From NCBI GenBank assembly GCA_900167925.1, contig FUZM01000003.1, forward strand, positions 248,001-312,000: a DNA stretch of 64,000 bases, read 5' to 3'. The notes under the pieces are model-generated. The model made no database searches. It was not told where the DNA came from and worked only from the letters and a program-made list of their open reading frames with translations. Position numbers and translations under genes: made by a program. Each line of letters opens with the position of its first letter. Position 1 is the stretch's first letter. This document shows, in pieces, positions 37,512 to 47,702 of the stretch. The stretch is from Bacteroidales bacterium WCE2008. GTDB taxonomy: Bacteria > Bacteroidota > Bacteroidia > Bacteroidales > UBA932.

Positions 37512-40500
37512 ATGAAGTTGTACACTAAAACTGTGATCATCGTCATCACGTTTTTGTTCATCTCCATCTCCGCAGGAGCACAGACTATAACCGGAAAATG
37601 GAATGGACAGGACATCAAGACGGTGCTGAAGGGGATCGAGGACCAGACAGGTCTCTCCATTTTCTACCGGTCAGACGAAGTGGATGAAAATGCCACTTAC
37701 ACCGGAGAATTCCAGAATACCCCGGTTGAGAAGGCTCTAAAGTCCATTCTCGGAGGAGACACCGCAGTAACAATCAACGGAAAGATGATTGTTCTGTCAA
37801 AGAGCAACAAAACTGCCCAGCAGAAAGGAATTGTTCACGGAACCATTCTCGATTCATACGGAGTACCGGTTCCGGGGGCCGGTATCTTCGTCAAAGGTAC
37901 CAGCAAGGGCGTATCAAGCGACCTCAACGGCCAGTTCTCCATAGAGGCCGGACCTGGCACTGTACTGACAATCTCTTCACTCGGATACAAATCCGTCGAG
38001 TACACTGTCAGAAACTCAGCCGCATTCACCATTACTCTGGAAGATGAGAACGAGATGCTCGAAGAGCTCGTGGTCGTGGGTTATGGCAGCCAGAAAAAAG
38101 TCAACCTTACGGGATCAGTCTCAGTCGTGAAGGCTGACGAACTCAAGGACCGTTCCTCCCTCGACGTAGCGCACATGCTCCAGGGTACAGTACCCGGACT
38201 TAACGTCACTTCTTCATCCGGACGACCTGGACAGGCCGCCACTCTCAACATCCGAGGACTCAACTCCATCAACGGAGGTTCTCCTCTGGTTTTGATCGAC
38301 GGAGCAGAAGGTGACATGCAGTACCTTAACCCAGCCGATGTGGAAAGCATTTCAGTCATCAAGGATGCTGCCGCAGCAGCAATCTACGGATCAAAAGGTT
38401 CTGCCGGTGTGATTCTCATCACCACCAAGAACGGAAGCAAGGAGAAGGAAGGAAAGGCAACGCTGCACTACAGCGGACGCTACGGCGTAACAGCGCCTAC
38501 AACCAGCACCGACTGGGAAACAAGAGGCTATTACTCAGTATATCTAAATAACTTGTTCTGGAATGCATATTCTCCTGGTACCCAGTACGCTACATACAGC
38601 GAACAGGATATGCAGGAGCTATGGATCCGCAGAAACGACAAAACAGAAAACCCTGCCCGTCCATGGGTTGTCATTGACCAGAGAAGTGGTCAGGACACCT
38701 ACAACTACTACGCTAACACAGACTGGTGGCATGAGCTTTACAATGACATCAAGCCTACCACCAGTCATTCTATCAGTCTCACGGGAGCTACCAGCCACGT
38801 CAACTACCTTATCTCAGGTGGTTACACAGGTGAGCAGGGAATGTTCAAGGAGAATCCGGACATGTACAAGCGCTACAATCTCCGTATGAAGGTCGGCACG
38901 GATATCACCAGCTGGCTCAAGATAGGAAACAATATCAGCTACTTCCACAGCTCTTATTCTTATCCTGGCCAGAGCGGCATCAACAACAACTTCGGCAAGA
39001 GCACCGCACACGCGCTTGCCAGCTATCCTGCAAAGAACCCTGACGGCACAAGTCCGTACCTGACACAGTACAACGGTTACACAATCATGGACGGCCTGCC
39101 GATGCTGCTCGATAACCACAACATAAACTCTGACTCAATAAATAACGTCAGCGACACCTTCGACGTGACCATCACTCCTACCGAGGGGCTGACAATCAAG
39201 GCTGACTACACCTATGCTTTCCAGGACAAGAAGTACTCCAACAGGGCAACCAACGGAGTTTACTCGAAGGTTCCTGGTGTCATCGAGAAAATAAGCACCG
39301 GTGTATTCGAGGACAAGCTCACGGAAGCCGTTAACTCCTATACATACAAGGCAGCCAATGCCTACGCCACATACCAGCATGTCTGGAACGATGCCCATGA
39401 TTTCAAGGTCATGGCCGGCGTAAACTACGAGACAAAATTGCTGAAAGACATATCCGGCATCGGTTACTACCTCTATTCAGACACACTGAATGACCTCAAC
39501 CTTACCGGTTCTGTCGGAGATGAAGGCAACAAGCGTACAGAAGTAACCGGAGGCCAGAATGAATATATAACAACCGCTTATTTCACACGTATCAACTATA
39601 ACTACAAGGGCCGCTACCTTGTGGAGGTTAACGCACGTCGAGACGGTACTTCAAGATTCGCACGCGGACACCGCTGGGTAATATCACCTTCCTTTTCTCT
39701 CGGTTGGAGAATCAGCGAGGAACCATTCTTCGCCCCTCTCAAGAGCTGGTGGGACAACCTCAAGATCCGTGCATCATACGGACAGCTCGGCAACCAGCAG
39801 ATGAGCGAGTACTACCCTACCATCCGCGTGATCGACACAAGCGGCAAATCCTCCTACCTGCTCGGCGGCGCGCAGCTCTCCACGGCATCCATCTCCGCCC
39901 CGACCTCTTCAAAACTTACCTGGGAGCGCTCTGTACAGAAAAACGTCGGAGTGGACATGTCACTCTTGAAAGGACGTCTCGAGTTCTTGGCCGAAGGTTA
40001 TATCCGTGACACCAAGGACATGCTTTCCGCAGGCGTGCCTCTCCCTGCAACCTATGGATACAGCACTGCTCCTAAGGAGAACAACGCTGACCTAAGTACT
40101 TCAGGATATGAGATCGCAATCACCTGGAAAGACTCGTTCCGCGTGGACGGAAAGCCTTTCAACTATAGCGTAGGCCTGAACTTCAGCGACTACACCTCCC
40201 GCATCACCCGCTTCAACAACCCTGAGAAGCTCTTCGCAAAGAAATATTGGGAAGGGCAGAAGTATGGCGACATCTGGGGTTACCATATCGACGGAATATT
40301 CGCCAGCGACGAAGAAGCAGCTGCATACCCCGTCGACCAGAGCATCGTCAACGACCTGATGACCGGAGGCCTCATGGCCGGCGACCTTAAGTTCGCAGAC
40401 CTCGACGGCGATAAAAAGATCAACAAGGGAAGCGAGAAAGTTGGAGATAGCGGTGACTGGAGGGTTATCGGTAACAAGCAGCCTCGCTACAACTACGGTA

Positions 40501-40997
40501 TCAATCTCGGCGCAAGCTGGAACGGATTCGACTTCTCCGCCTTCTTCCAGGGAATCGGACACATCGACTGGTATCCTGCACCCGACGCCCGTTCATTCTG
40601 GGGTCCTTTCGCAAGGCCTTACCAGACTTTCATCCCTAAGAATTTCCATAACACATACTGGACAGAGGAGCATACTGACGCTTACTTCCCGCGTCCTAGA
40701 GGTTATGTCGCAATGAACACCAACAGAGAGCTTGGTATCGCCAACGACAGATATCTCCAGAACATCGGTTATCTGCGACTCAAGAACCTCACCATAGGTT
40801 ATTCACTCCCTGCCAAGCTTCTCCAGAAGATTTCTGTAAGCAAGCTGAGGCTTTACTTCACAGGTGAGAACCTCTTCTACTATGCTCCGGGCCTGCATTC
40901 AGACTACATCGACCCTGAGATGGCCATGACCGACGGAAACCTCCGCATCTATCCATGGCAGAAGACATTAATGTTCGGTATTGACATCACCATTTAA
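37512..40997 (+). CDS. SusC/RagA TonB-dependent transporter with STN signalling domain
   Basis: The 1161-residue outer-membrane transporter has a cleavable signal (ISISAGAQ), an STN domain (about 25-97: TGKWNGQDIKTVLKGIEDQTGLSIFY...), a CarboxypepD_reg-like domain (about 105-190: GTILDSYGVPVPGAGIFVKGTSKGVSSDLNGQFSI), the plug (ELVVVGYGSQKKVNLTGSV; LNIRGLNSINGGSPLVLIDG) and a 22-strand barrel with the usual terminal FTGENLFYYAPGLHSDYIDPE region. The STN domain is what allows signalling to the adjacent FecR. It pairs with the SusD-like lid protein encoded next. Substrate is unknown but is presumably a glycan. Confidence 0.97.
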   Translation: MKLYTKTVIIVITFLFISISAGAQTITGKWNGQDIKTVLKGIEDQTGLSIFYRSDEVDENATYTGEFQNTPVEKALKSILGGDTAVTINGKMIVLSKSNKTAQQKGIVHGTILDSYGVPVPGAGIFVKGTSKGVSSDLNGQFSIEAGPGTVLTISSLGYKSVEYTVRNSAAFTITLEDENEMLEELVVVGYGSQKKVNLTGSVSVVKADELKDRSSLDVAHMLQGTVPGLNVTSSSGRPGQAATLNIRGLNSINGGSPLVLIDGAEGDMQYLNPADVESISVIKDAAAAAIYGSKGSAGVILITTKNGSKEKEGKATLHYSGRYGVTAPTTSTDWETRGYYSVYLNNLFWNAYSPGTQYATYSEQDMQELWIRRNDKTENPARPWVVIDQRSGQDTYNYYANTDWWHELYNDIKPTTSHSISLTGATSHVNYLISGGYTGEQGMFKENPDMYKRYNLRMKVGTDITSWLKIGNNISYFHSSYSYPGQSGINNNFGKSTAHALASYPAKNPDGTSPYLTQYNGYTIMDGLPMLLDNHNINSDSINNVSDTFDVTITPTEGLTIKADYTYAFQDKKYSNRATNGVYSKVPGVIEKISTGVFEDKLTEAVNSYTYKAANAYATYQHVWNDAHDFKVMAGVNYETKLLKDISGIGYYLYSDTLNDLNLTGSVGDEGNKRTEVTGGQNEYITTAYFTRINYNYKGRYLVEVNARRDGTSRFARGHRWVISPSFSLGWRISEEPFFAPLKSWWDNLKIRASYGQLGNQQMSEYYPTIRVIDTSGKSSYLLGGAQLSTASISAPTSSKLTWERSVQKNVGVDMSLLKGRLEFLAEGYIRDTKDMLSAGVPLPATYGYSTAPKENNADLSTSGYEIAITWKDSFRVDGKPFNYSVGLNFSDYTSRITRFNNPEKLFAKKYWEGQKYGDIWGYHIDGIFASDEEAAAYPVDQSIVNDLMTGGLMAGDLKFADLDGDKKINKGSEKVGDSGDWRVIGNKQPRYNYGINLGASWNGFDFSAFFQGIGHIDWYPAPDARSFWGPFARPYQTFIPKNFHNTYWTEEHTDAYFPRPRGYVAMNTNRELGIANDRYLQNIGYLRLKNLTIGYSLPAKLLQKISVSKLRLYFTGENLFYYAPGLHSDYIDPEMAMTDGNLRIYPWQKTLMFGIDITI

Positions 40998-41008
40998 TGA
41001 CATCAGTT

Positions 41009-42808
41009 ATGAAAAAATATATATCATACATAATGATTGCCGTTCTGGCGGGCATCTCATTTGTCTCATGCGACGATATGCTCGATGTCGTGCCAAGGGA
41101 CAGGATGACCCCGGATACTTTCTTCAAGAACGAATCCGAGCTGAAGGCATTCACAATCAAGCTATACACGATCTTCCCTGCCTCCGACCTCTATCTTGAG
41201 AATTCAGATATCTATACGCAGACCATGACTTCCGACGAGCTCAGGGGTATCCGTCCGATCTATGCCTCCGCATCCGATGCAGAATGGAGCTGGGGCGCGT
41301 TGCGCAACATAAACACTACGCTTGACTACCTTCCGAACTGCAAGGAGGAGAAGGACAGGACCAGGTATGAGGCTCTTTCACGCTTCTTCCGCGCTTACTT
41401 CTACTTTGAAAAGGTAAAACGCTTCGGTGACGTTCCTTGGTACGACACCCAGGTGGGCTCTACAGACACAGAACAGCTCAACCGTCCCCGCGACAGCCGC
41501 GAGTTCATAATGGGCAAGATGATCGAGGACATCGATTTCGCAATTGAAAACCTTCCTTCGACAAAGAGCACCTATGAACTCACTAAATGGACGGCCATGG
41601 CTCTCAAGTCCCGCTTCTGCCTGTTTGAAGGAACATTCCGCAAATATCACAGAGAGTTCGACTATGGCGATAATGCCCACGATGCGAACTGGTACCTGAA
41701 TCTTTGCGCCGAGGTTTCAGAAGAGTTCATCAAGACAAGCGGATACAGCATCCATATGGATGGCGGTCCTGAAATGGCTTACCAGAACCTCTTCACTACC
41801 AACAATGCGACCGAGCTTACAGACGAAGTCATACTTGCACGCAACTACAATCTTACATATGGTGTATACCACAATTCAAACTACACCATGCTTACAGGTT
41901 CAATGGGCCGTCCTAGCATGACCAAGAAGGCAGTCGCAAGCTATCTCTGCAAGGATGGTTCCCGTTTCACTGACAAGGCTGACTGGCAGACAATGCAGTT
42001 CGCAGAGGAGATGGCTGACCGTGACCCACGTCTCGCACAGTCCATCCGCACCCCAGGCTATACCCGCCTTGGCACCACGACCGCGATTGCACCTGACCTT
42101 TCGGCAACCATGACAGGTTACCAGCCGATCAAATACGTGACTACCGTTGACCAGGATCTCTGGAACGGAGCAGACATCGACCTTATCGTATTCAGGGCCG
42201 GCGAGGTATTCCTTAACTATGCCGAAGCAAAGGCTGAGGCCGGTACCCTTACCCAGGAAGACCTCGACCTCTCCGTCAACAAGCTCCGCGACCGCGTAGG
42301 AATGCCTCACATGGACATGGCTGCAGCAAACGCCAATCCTGACCCATTCCTCACCAATGCCGAGTGGGGCGGATACCAGAACGTTACCGGCGCAAACAAA
42401 GGCGTGATCCTCGAGATACGTCGCGAGCGTACCGTAGAGCTTACCCAGGAAGGATTCCGCTACTATGACATCATCCGCTGGAAAGAAGGCAAGATCTTCG
42501 AGAAGGAGTTCTACGGAGTCTACTTCCCTGGACCTGGAGAGTACGACCTTGACGGAGACGGCACCAAAGACGTTCTCCTCTATACGGAGTCCTCTGCACC
42601 ATCTTCAAACGCAACGCTCAAATACAAGCTGGGAACAGACATCATGCTTAGCAACGATACCTTCGGTTTCGTTAATCCTCACAAAGGAGAAGGACGCGCA
42701 TGGAACGAAGACAGGGACTACCTTTACCCTATTCCTCTTGACGAACGCAGCCTTACCCAGGGCGCACTCACCCAGAATCCGGGCTGGAATGACGGTTTAA
42801 CCTTCTAA
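41009..42808 (+). CDS. SusD/RagB glycan-binding lipoprotein
   Basis: The 599-residue precursor starts at MKKYISYIMIAVLAGISFVSC, a lipoprotein signal with mature N-terminus CDDMLDVVPRDRMTPDTFF typical of SusD. An in-frame ATG at 40997 overlaps the susC stop by one base and would add four residues. TPR-like helices (ALSRFFRAYFYFEKVKRFGDVPWYDTQ; FRAGEVFLNYAEAKAEAGTL) and the C-terminal region with RRERTVELTQEGFRYYDIIRWKEGK are characteristic. It acts as the hinged lid of the SusC barrel on the cell surface. Confidence 0.96.
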   Translation: MKKYISYIMIAVLAGISFVSCDDMLDVVPRDRMTPDTFFKNESELKAFTIKLYTIFPASDLYLENSDIYTQTMTSDELRGIRPIYASASDAEWSWGALRNINTTLDYLPNCKEEKDRTRYEALSRFFRAYFYFEKVKRFGDVPWYDTQVGSTDTEQLNRPRDSREFIMGKMIEDIDFAIENLPSTKSTYELTKWTAMALKSRFCLFEGTFRKYHREFDYGDNAHDANWYLNLCAEVSEEFIKTSGYSIHMDGGPEMAYQNLFTTNNATELTDEVILARNYNLTYGVYHNSNYTMLTGSMGRPSMTKKAVASYLCKDGSRFTDKADWQTMQFAEEMADRDPRLAQSIRTPGYTRLGTTTAIAPDLSATMTGYQPIKYVTTVDQDLWNGADIDLIVFRAGEVFLNYAEAKAEAGTLTQEDLDLSVNKLRDRVGMPHMDMAAANANPDPFLTNAEWGGYQNVTGANKGVILEIRRERTVELTQEGFRYYDIIRWKEGKIFEKEFYGVYFPGPGEYDLDGDGTKDVLLYTESSAPSSNATLKYKLGTDIMLSNDTFGFVNPHKGEGRAWNEDRDYLYPIPLDERSLTQGALTQNPGWNDGLTF

Positions 42809-42818
42809 TTCGAGTATC

Positions 42819-44531
42819 ATGAAGAATCTATTTAAATATATCCTGTCAGCAGCCTTCGTCCTCGGAGCCGTAGCATGTACGGAAAAGGAGGACGGACCGG
42901 CAGAGTCCAAGATGAAAGGAATCTTCCATGTGGAAGTGATCAGCGCTGACGAAATACAAGAAATCATGCCGGGCAAGAACAAGACCCTCTTGCTCAGTGC
43001 ATGTGCTGACGTTGAGACCGGAGTTTCCGATCTCGCACTCAAAATGACACTGAAGGCAGACCTCGACGCAGTAGCTGTCTACAATGAAATAAATGAAACC
43101 AACTATGAGGCCATGCCTGCGGGATCATATGAGTTTCTTTCAAACGAAGTGATCATGCCTCGCTATGGCACCGCATCATCTACCGCAAAACTGAAGATCT
43201 CTACTACAGGAATGGAGGACGGAGTCACCTATCTCCTCCCTGTCACGATCGAGAATATTAGCGGTACCGACAACTGGGGCCTCACCGAGTATCCTCAGGC
43301 ATTCATCCCTGTAAAGATGGCCTACGTGGCTCCTGACGCCGGACTCGGCACCAAGGAAAGTCCGTACAATCTCTACTCGGTGGATGACATCATGGCCATG
43401 AACGAGAAACTGGAGGACGGCGTGAAGGTATACTTCCGTCTCAAGAAAGACATCGACATGGAAGGCGTCGACTGGTTCCCGCTCAATAGCGCAGACCCGT
43501 ATGCCAAGCTTGTCGATTTCGACGGAGGCGGCCACACTATCTCCAACTTCACCTGCAACGCTCCTGCCTACTCAAGCTTCTTCGGAGTGCTCTACGGAAG
43601 CGTATATGACCTAAACTTTGAGAATGCATCAGTGACTGCCGAGACAAAGAGCGCCTGCGGTATCGTCGGAGGCTATTGCGGCACCACCGGCAAGCCTGGC
43701 ACATGCCGTAACGTCCACGTAAGCGGAACCGTCACCTCCATCGCAGGTGTCAATGGCGTAGGCGGTCTGTTTGGACGACTCAATGAAGGAACTGTCGAGA
43801 AATGCTCGGCTGACTGCGCAGTCACCAGCAACGCCAACTATGCCGGAGGCCTCTTCGGATACGATGCCGGAGTTTCCCATGTCAGCGACTGCTACACAAG
43901 CGGAAGCGTTGACGGCAACCAGAGAATCGGAGGAATCTGCGGCGGTCTCATCAAGGCCACATCTTCCGTAATCAGGTGCTACTCAACCTCATCCGTTACT
44001 TGCGCATACGCAATCGGCGGTATTGCAGGACACTGCAACCTCGACCAGAAGAGCGGCACTCCTGAGGAGTCCAATCCTGAGAATGTATTCGAGAAATGCA
44101 TCGCATGGAACAGTTCCATCAAGTCCCGCAACTTCGCCGCAGGTACCAATGACCATTACAGCGGCGGCGCCATCATCGGATTCACCTCTGTCAAGAACTA
44201 TCTCATAGACTGCGTCCGAAAGGCAGACCTTGATTTCACAGACTATACCGACATCAACGTTCCGTACGACCAGGAGAATGCAGGCCCGTCATCACCGCTC
44301 GCCATCGCAGTTTCCGGTCCATACAACTACCCTTATCACGGAAAGGCTGCAGCTGCAGGCGCAACACTTTCAAGCGTTGCCAAAGGCCTTGGCTGGCCTG
44401 CCGACATCTGGGATTTCAGCGGAGACATTCCTGTACATAAGTCCGGCGCTTCCGGTCCTATCGATGAAAAGCCGGATGTGGATGCCGGAGGTCAGCTCCC
44501 GGATTTCGAGGAGAATGAGTTATACAAATAA
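42819..44531 (+). CDS. Surface lipoprotein with DUF1735-like domain and GLUG repeats
   Basis: The 570-residue precursor has a lipoprotein signal (AFVLGAVAC) followed by TEKEDGP, an acidic export-type stretch. Residues about 30-170 resemble the DUF1735/BT_3987 domain (ETNYEAMPAGSYEFLSNEVIMPRYGTASSTAKLKI; GVTYLLPVTIENISG). Residues about 180-510 form a beta-helix of GLUG-type repeats (GGLFGRLNEGTVEKCSADCAV; AGGLFGYDAGVSHVSDCYTSGSV; IGGICGGLIKATSSVIRCYS; IGGIAGHCN). It occupies the SusE/F position, 10 bp after susD, so it probably binds the substrate at the surface. It shares its repeat and C-terminal parts with the next protein. Confidence 0.8.
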   Translation: MKNLFKYILSAAFVLGAVACTEKEDGPAESKMKGIFHVEVISADEIQEIMPGKNKTLLLSACADVETGVSDLALKMTLKADLDAVAVYNEINETNYEAMPAGSYEFLSNEVIMPRYGTASSTAKLKISTTGMEDGVTYLLPVTIENISGTDNWGLTEYPQAFIPVKMAYVAPDAGLGTKESPYNLYSVDDIMAMNEKLEDGVKVYFRLKKDIDMEGVDWFPLNSADPYAKLVDFDGGGHTISNFTCNAPAYSSFFGVLYGSVYDLNFENASVTAETKSACGIVGGYCGTTGKPGTCRNVHVSGTVTSIAGVNGVGGLFGRLNEGTVEKCSADCAVTSNANYAGGLFGYDAGVSHVSDCYTSGSVDGNQRIGGICGGLIKATSSVIRCYSTSSVTCAYAIGGIAGHCNLDQKSGTPEESNPENVFEKCIAWNSSIKSRNFAAGTNDHYSGGAIIGFTSVKNYLIDCVRKADLDFTDYTDINVPYDQENAGPSSPLAIAVSGPYNYPYHGKAAAAGATLSSVAKGLGWPADIWDFSGDIPVHKSGASGPIDEKPDVDAGGQLPDFEENELYK

Positions 44532-44545
44532 AAAAGCGTCAGATC

Positions 44546-46582
44546 ATGAATAAAAGCATATATATCATAGCTTTGTCGCTCCTCGCAACAGTATTCTCCT
44601 GCAACAAGGCTGAAGTAGTCCGCCCTGAAGAGACCGGAGATCTGGTGACGATCAGCGCAATCCTTCCTGAGGACATTGATGTCAAGGGAGCCGGGATCAA
44701 GTCAACCCTCTCATGGACATGGTCCGATTACGACGAGATCGTCGTAATCGGCGAGACCACCGAAGTCTTCAAGATAAAGGACGGTTTCACCCCTAAGAAA
44801 GCTGAATTCGTAGGCAAGGCGGTGACCGGAAAAACCTTCACCATCCTCTATCCGGGCGAGTCCGCCAAGACTACGGACTGGACCGGCCAGGTACAGAAAG
44901 GCAACGACAATCTCGACCATCTCCGCTATGAGGCAGCCCTCGAGGGAGTGGACGATTATACTACATTCTCATTCAGCAACGACTGGGCAGAAGCTCATGG
45001 CGGAAACATCAAGCAGACCGGAGTGCTGAAGCTCGTGCTTTCCCTCCCTGCTGAAGTTACATCCGCAATCGCCGCAAGCGTCTCCGCAGAAGAGCCTGTC
45101 TTCTTCTCAGGCAACGGAGAAGAGCTTACCGACCAGATAACTCTCCAGATGCAGGACTTGACTCTCGACGGGGACCAGCTCATCGCATGGGCTACCACCT
45201 CATGGAACGAGGCCGCCATTCCTGCCGGCACCATCCTTACCATTTCCGTAAATACCGGTGCGAAAGTTCTCTCCCAGGAGATCGTCTTCGCCAAGGAGAC
45301 AGTGCTCAAGAGCGGTATGGTCAACAGCATCACCCTCGGTGCGAAGGACTGGGAAGAAGGCAGCCACTATGCTTCCGGCAAGGGTACTGCTGAGAAACCT
45401 TGGGTCATCGAGACCGTGGAGCAGCTTCTCTTCGTCCGCGAAGACCTCCTCGCCGGAGCTACCCGCTACTTCAAGCTCGGTGCCGACATCGACATGAAGG
45501 ATGTTGAATGGGTTCCTCTCAACCTCGACAGCCCATATGACAAGGGTATCGACTTCGACGGAAACGGCCATACTATCTCCAACTTCAGCAACAAGGCTGA
45601 AAAATATCCAAGCTTCTTCGGAGTTCTATACGGATATGTCCATGACCTGTATTTTGCCGATGCAAACATCGAGACTTCAGGCAAGACTGCCGCCGGTGTC
45701 GTAGCAGGCTACTGCGGAACAGGTGACTATACCGGCAAGATCAAGAATGTCCATGTAACCGGAAGCGTAACCAGCAACGGCGCATATGCAGGAACCGGCG
45801 GTCTCGCCGGCAAGGGCAAGGGCGTCAGTGCTACCGAGCCGGCAATCGAGGGCTGCTCATTTGAAGGAACCATCACCCACAACGGCGGAAAGAACGGCGT
45901 GGGCGGACTCATCGGAATTCCTGACAACATGAAGATATCCCGCAGCTACTTCTCCGGAACCATCACTACTAATGGAAACTATGTTGGAGGTATCGCTGGA
46001 TACGATGCAAGCCAGATCGAGATAAGCGACTGCTGGGTTGACGGCGAACTCTCTGACAGGCAGAGAATCGGCGGTATCATCGGCGGTATCATCAAGAACG
46101 GCACAGCAGTGCGCAACTGCTTCTGCAAGGCTTCCGTTTCATCGACAATCGCCCTTGGCGGAATCGTGGGACACGCTTCCCTCGACAAATGGTCTGCCGA
46201 CACCAGCGAGCCTGAGAACGTGATCGAAGGCTGTATCGCATGGAACAAGTTCATCAAGACCACGTTGGAGATTTCTGATGAATACAAGGAAAACGGCAGC
46301 TCAGGTGTCATCGTCGGCTATACTTCAGTCAAGAATTATCTTAAGGACTGCTACCGCAAGGCAGACATCGACTTCCAGGAAGTATGGACAGGAAACGTTC
46401 CTTACGACCAGGAAAATGCAAGCCCTGAAGCTCCTCTCACCGAGACCAAGCCACAGAAGTACAACTTCCCTTATCATGGAAAGGCTGCTGCCGCTGAAGC
46501 AACAATCAGCAGCGTAGCACAGTCCCTCGGCTGGTCTTCAGAAATCTGGGACTTCAGCACTGAAACCCCTAAGTTGAAGTAA
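44546..46582 (+). CDS. GLUG-repeat surface lipoprotein with fimbrillin-like N-terminus
   Basis: The 678-residue precursor has a lipoprotein signal (LLATVFSC). Residues about 30-270 resemble a fimbrillin-like beta domain (LVTISAILPEDIDVKGAGIKSTLSWTWSDYDEIVVIGE). Residues about 285-640 form GLUG repeats (AGGLAGKGKGVSATEPAIEGCSFEGTI; VGGLIGIPDNMKISRSYFSGTI; VGGIAGYDASQIEISDCWVDGEL; IGGIIGGIIKNGTAVRNCFC). The last 100 residues (SVKNYLKDCYRKADIDF, NVPYDQENASPEAPL, FPYHGKAAAAEATISSVAQSLGW, IWDFS) are nearly the same as in the previous protein, so the two are paralogues with different N-terminal domains. Probable surface glycan-binding or adhesive role. Confidence 0.78.
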   Translation: MNKSIYIIALSLLATVFSCNKAEVVRPEETGDLVTISAILPEDIDVKGAGIKSTLSWTWSDYDEIVVIGETTEVFKIKDGFTPKKAEFVGKAVTGKTFTILYPGESAKTTDWTGQVQKGNDNLDHLRYEAALEGVDDYTTFSFSNDWAEAHGGNIKQTGVLKLVLSLPAEVTSAIAASVSAEEPVFFSGNGEELTDQITLQMQDLTLDGDQLIAWATTSWNEAAIPAGTILTISVNTGAKVLSQEIVFAKETVLKSGMVNSITLGAKDWEEGSHYASGKGTAEKPWVIETVEQLLFVREDLLAGATRYFKLGADIDMKDVEWVPLNLDSPYDKGIDFDGNGHTISNFSNKAEKYPSFFGVLYGYVHDLYFADANIETSGKTAAGVVAGYCGTGDYTGKIKNVHVTGSVTSNGAYAGTGGLAGKGKGVSATEPAIEGCSFEGTITHNGGKNGVGGLIGIPDNMKISRSYFSGTITTNGNYVGGIAGYDASQIEISDCWVDGELSDRQRIGGIIGGIIKNGTAVRNCFCKASVSSTIALGGIVGHASLDKWSADTSEPENVIEGCIAWNKFIKTTLEISDEYKENGSSGVIVGYTSVKNYLKDCYRKADIDFQEVWTGNVPYDQENASPEAPLTETKPQKYNFPYHGKAAAAEATISSVAQSLGWSSEIWDFSTETPKLK

Positions 46583-46588
46583 TATATC

Positions 46589-47659
46589 ATGAAGAATAAG
46601 ACTTTGATTTTATTGACTCTTTTGCTGCCGCTCCTTCTTTGCTGCGGCAGCAAAGAGGAAATTCCAGAACTTCCTCCTCCAGTAATCGTCAATCCTGACC
46701 TTGGAGGCGGAGACGACGGAGGCGATGACCAGACTCCAGGCGAGTGGGAAGCGAACCGTGGCAAGATAGTGACGCCATCCGGAGATAACTGGACCTCCAA
46801 GACAATCCGTAACGGAATCACCTATTATACATTCTCCGGCAAGGAGGAGTTCACCAACGCCAAACAGCAGGTATTCGCGATTGACATTGACCTCAGCAAC
46901 CCAAGCTACAGCGTCAAGCTCGCTTACACCAATCCGGCGCCCGTGAGCTCCGAAGCCCACAAGATGTACAATTCGATCGCGACGCTGAATGCCGGCTATG
47001 AGGCTGGCTCCATCTACATCCGTGCAAACGGAGGAGTAAAATCCAACCTTCCAAACACGACAATCAGCACGACCGGCATTCCAAACTGGAAGAGCGAGGC
47101 CGCATTCTTCCGCGATGCAGACGGCAAGATTTCCATCAAGACAGCCGGCGAACTTATCAGGCCATACAGCGTTCCCGACAACCTTACCAAAGCAATCAAT
47201 GCCCTGCGCAGCTTCTACAGCAACTCTTCGGCTCTTGACATCATCTCAAGCGCCCCTATGCTTGTGGATGATTACAATCCAGTGGGAAAGACCTTCGTGA
47301 ATTACGATACTCCTAACTGGAGCAAACTCAACGGAGAGAATCCGCAGAAGCATCAGAGGACAAGACATCCTCGCACGGCTATCGCCCTGACCGAGAACAA
47401 TCACTTCATCATGTTCGTGGTTGACGGGCGAAACAGCAACAGTGACGGAATGAGCGCGAGGGAGCTCACGCAGTTCATGGTGAAATGGTTCAACCCACAG
47501 TACGCCCTCAACATGGATGGCGGCGGATCTTCTACTCTTTGCGTAGAAGGCGAAGGTGACCAGGAGACTCATGTCGTGAACTATCCATGCGACAACAACA
47601 AGTACGACCACGCGGGAGAACGTGCAAGAGCAACCCACTTCATAGTAGTGGAGAACTAG
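46589..47659 (+). CDS. Phosphodiester glycosidase (NAGPA-type) surface lipoprotein
   Basis: The 356-residue precursor has a lipoprotein-like signal ending LLLCC followed by GSKEEI, which fits the K-(D/E)2 surface-export signal. After a Gly/Asp-rich linker the NAGPA (PF09992-type) domain shows ATLNAGYEAGSIYIRANG, SAPMLVDDY, RHPRTAIALTENNHFIMFVVDGR, GMSARELTQFMVKWFNPQYALNMDGGGSSTL and the terminal THFIVVEN. Mammalian NAGPA removes GlcNAc from GlcNAc-1-phospho-6-mannose; bacterial relatives are predicted glycosyl-phosphodiesterases. It is closely related to the next product and sits in the susCD operon. Confidence 0.85.
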   Translation: MKNKTLILLTLLLPLLLCCGSKEEIPELPPPVIVNPDLGGGDDGGDDQTPGEWEANRGKIVTPSGDNWTSKTIRNGITYYTFSGKEEFTNAKQQVFAIDIDLSNPSYSVKLAYTNPAPVSSEAHKMYNSIATLNAGYEAGSIYIRANGGVKSNLPNTTISTTGIPNWKSEAAFFRDADGKISIKTAGELIRPYSVPDNLTKAINALRSFYSNSSALDIISSAPMLVDDYNPVGKTFVNYDTPNWSKLNGENPQKHQRTRHPRTAIALTENNHFIMFVVDGRNSNSDGMSARELTQFMVKWFNPQYALNMDGGGSSTLCVEGEGDQETHVVNYPCDNNKYDHAGERARATHFIVVEN

Positions 47660-47702
47660 AAAACCAACTCAAACCCATTATAACACTAAAACTTTTTTTA
47701 TT

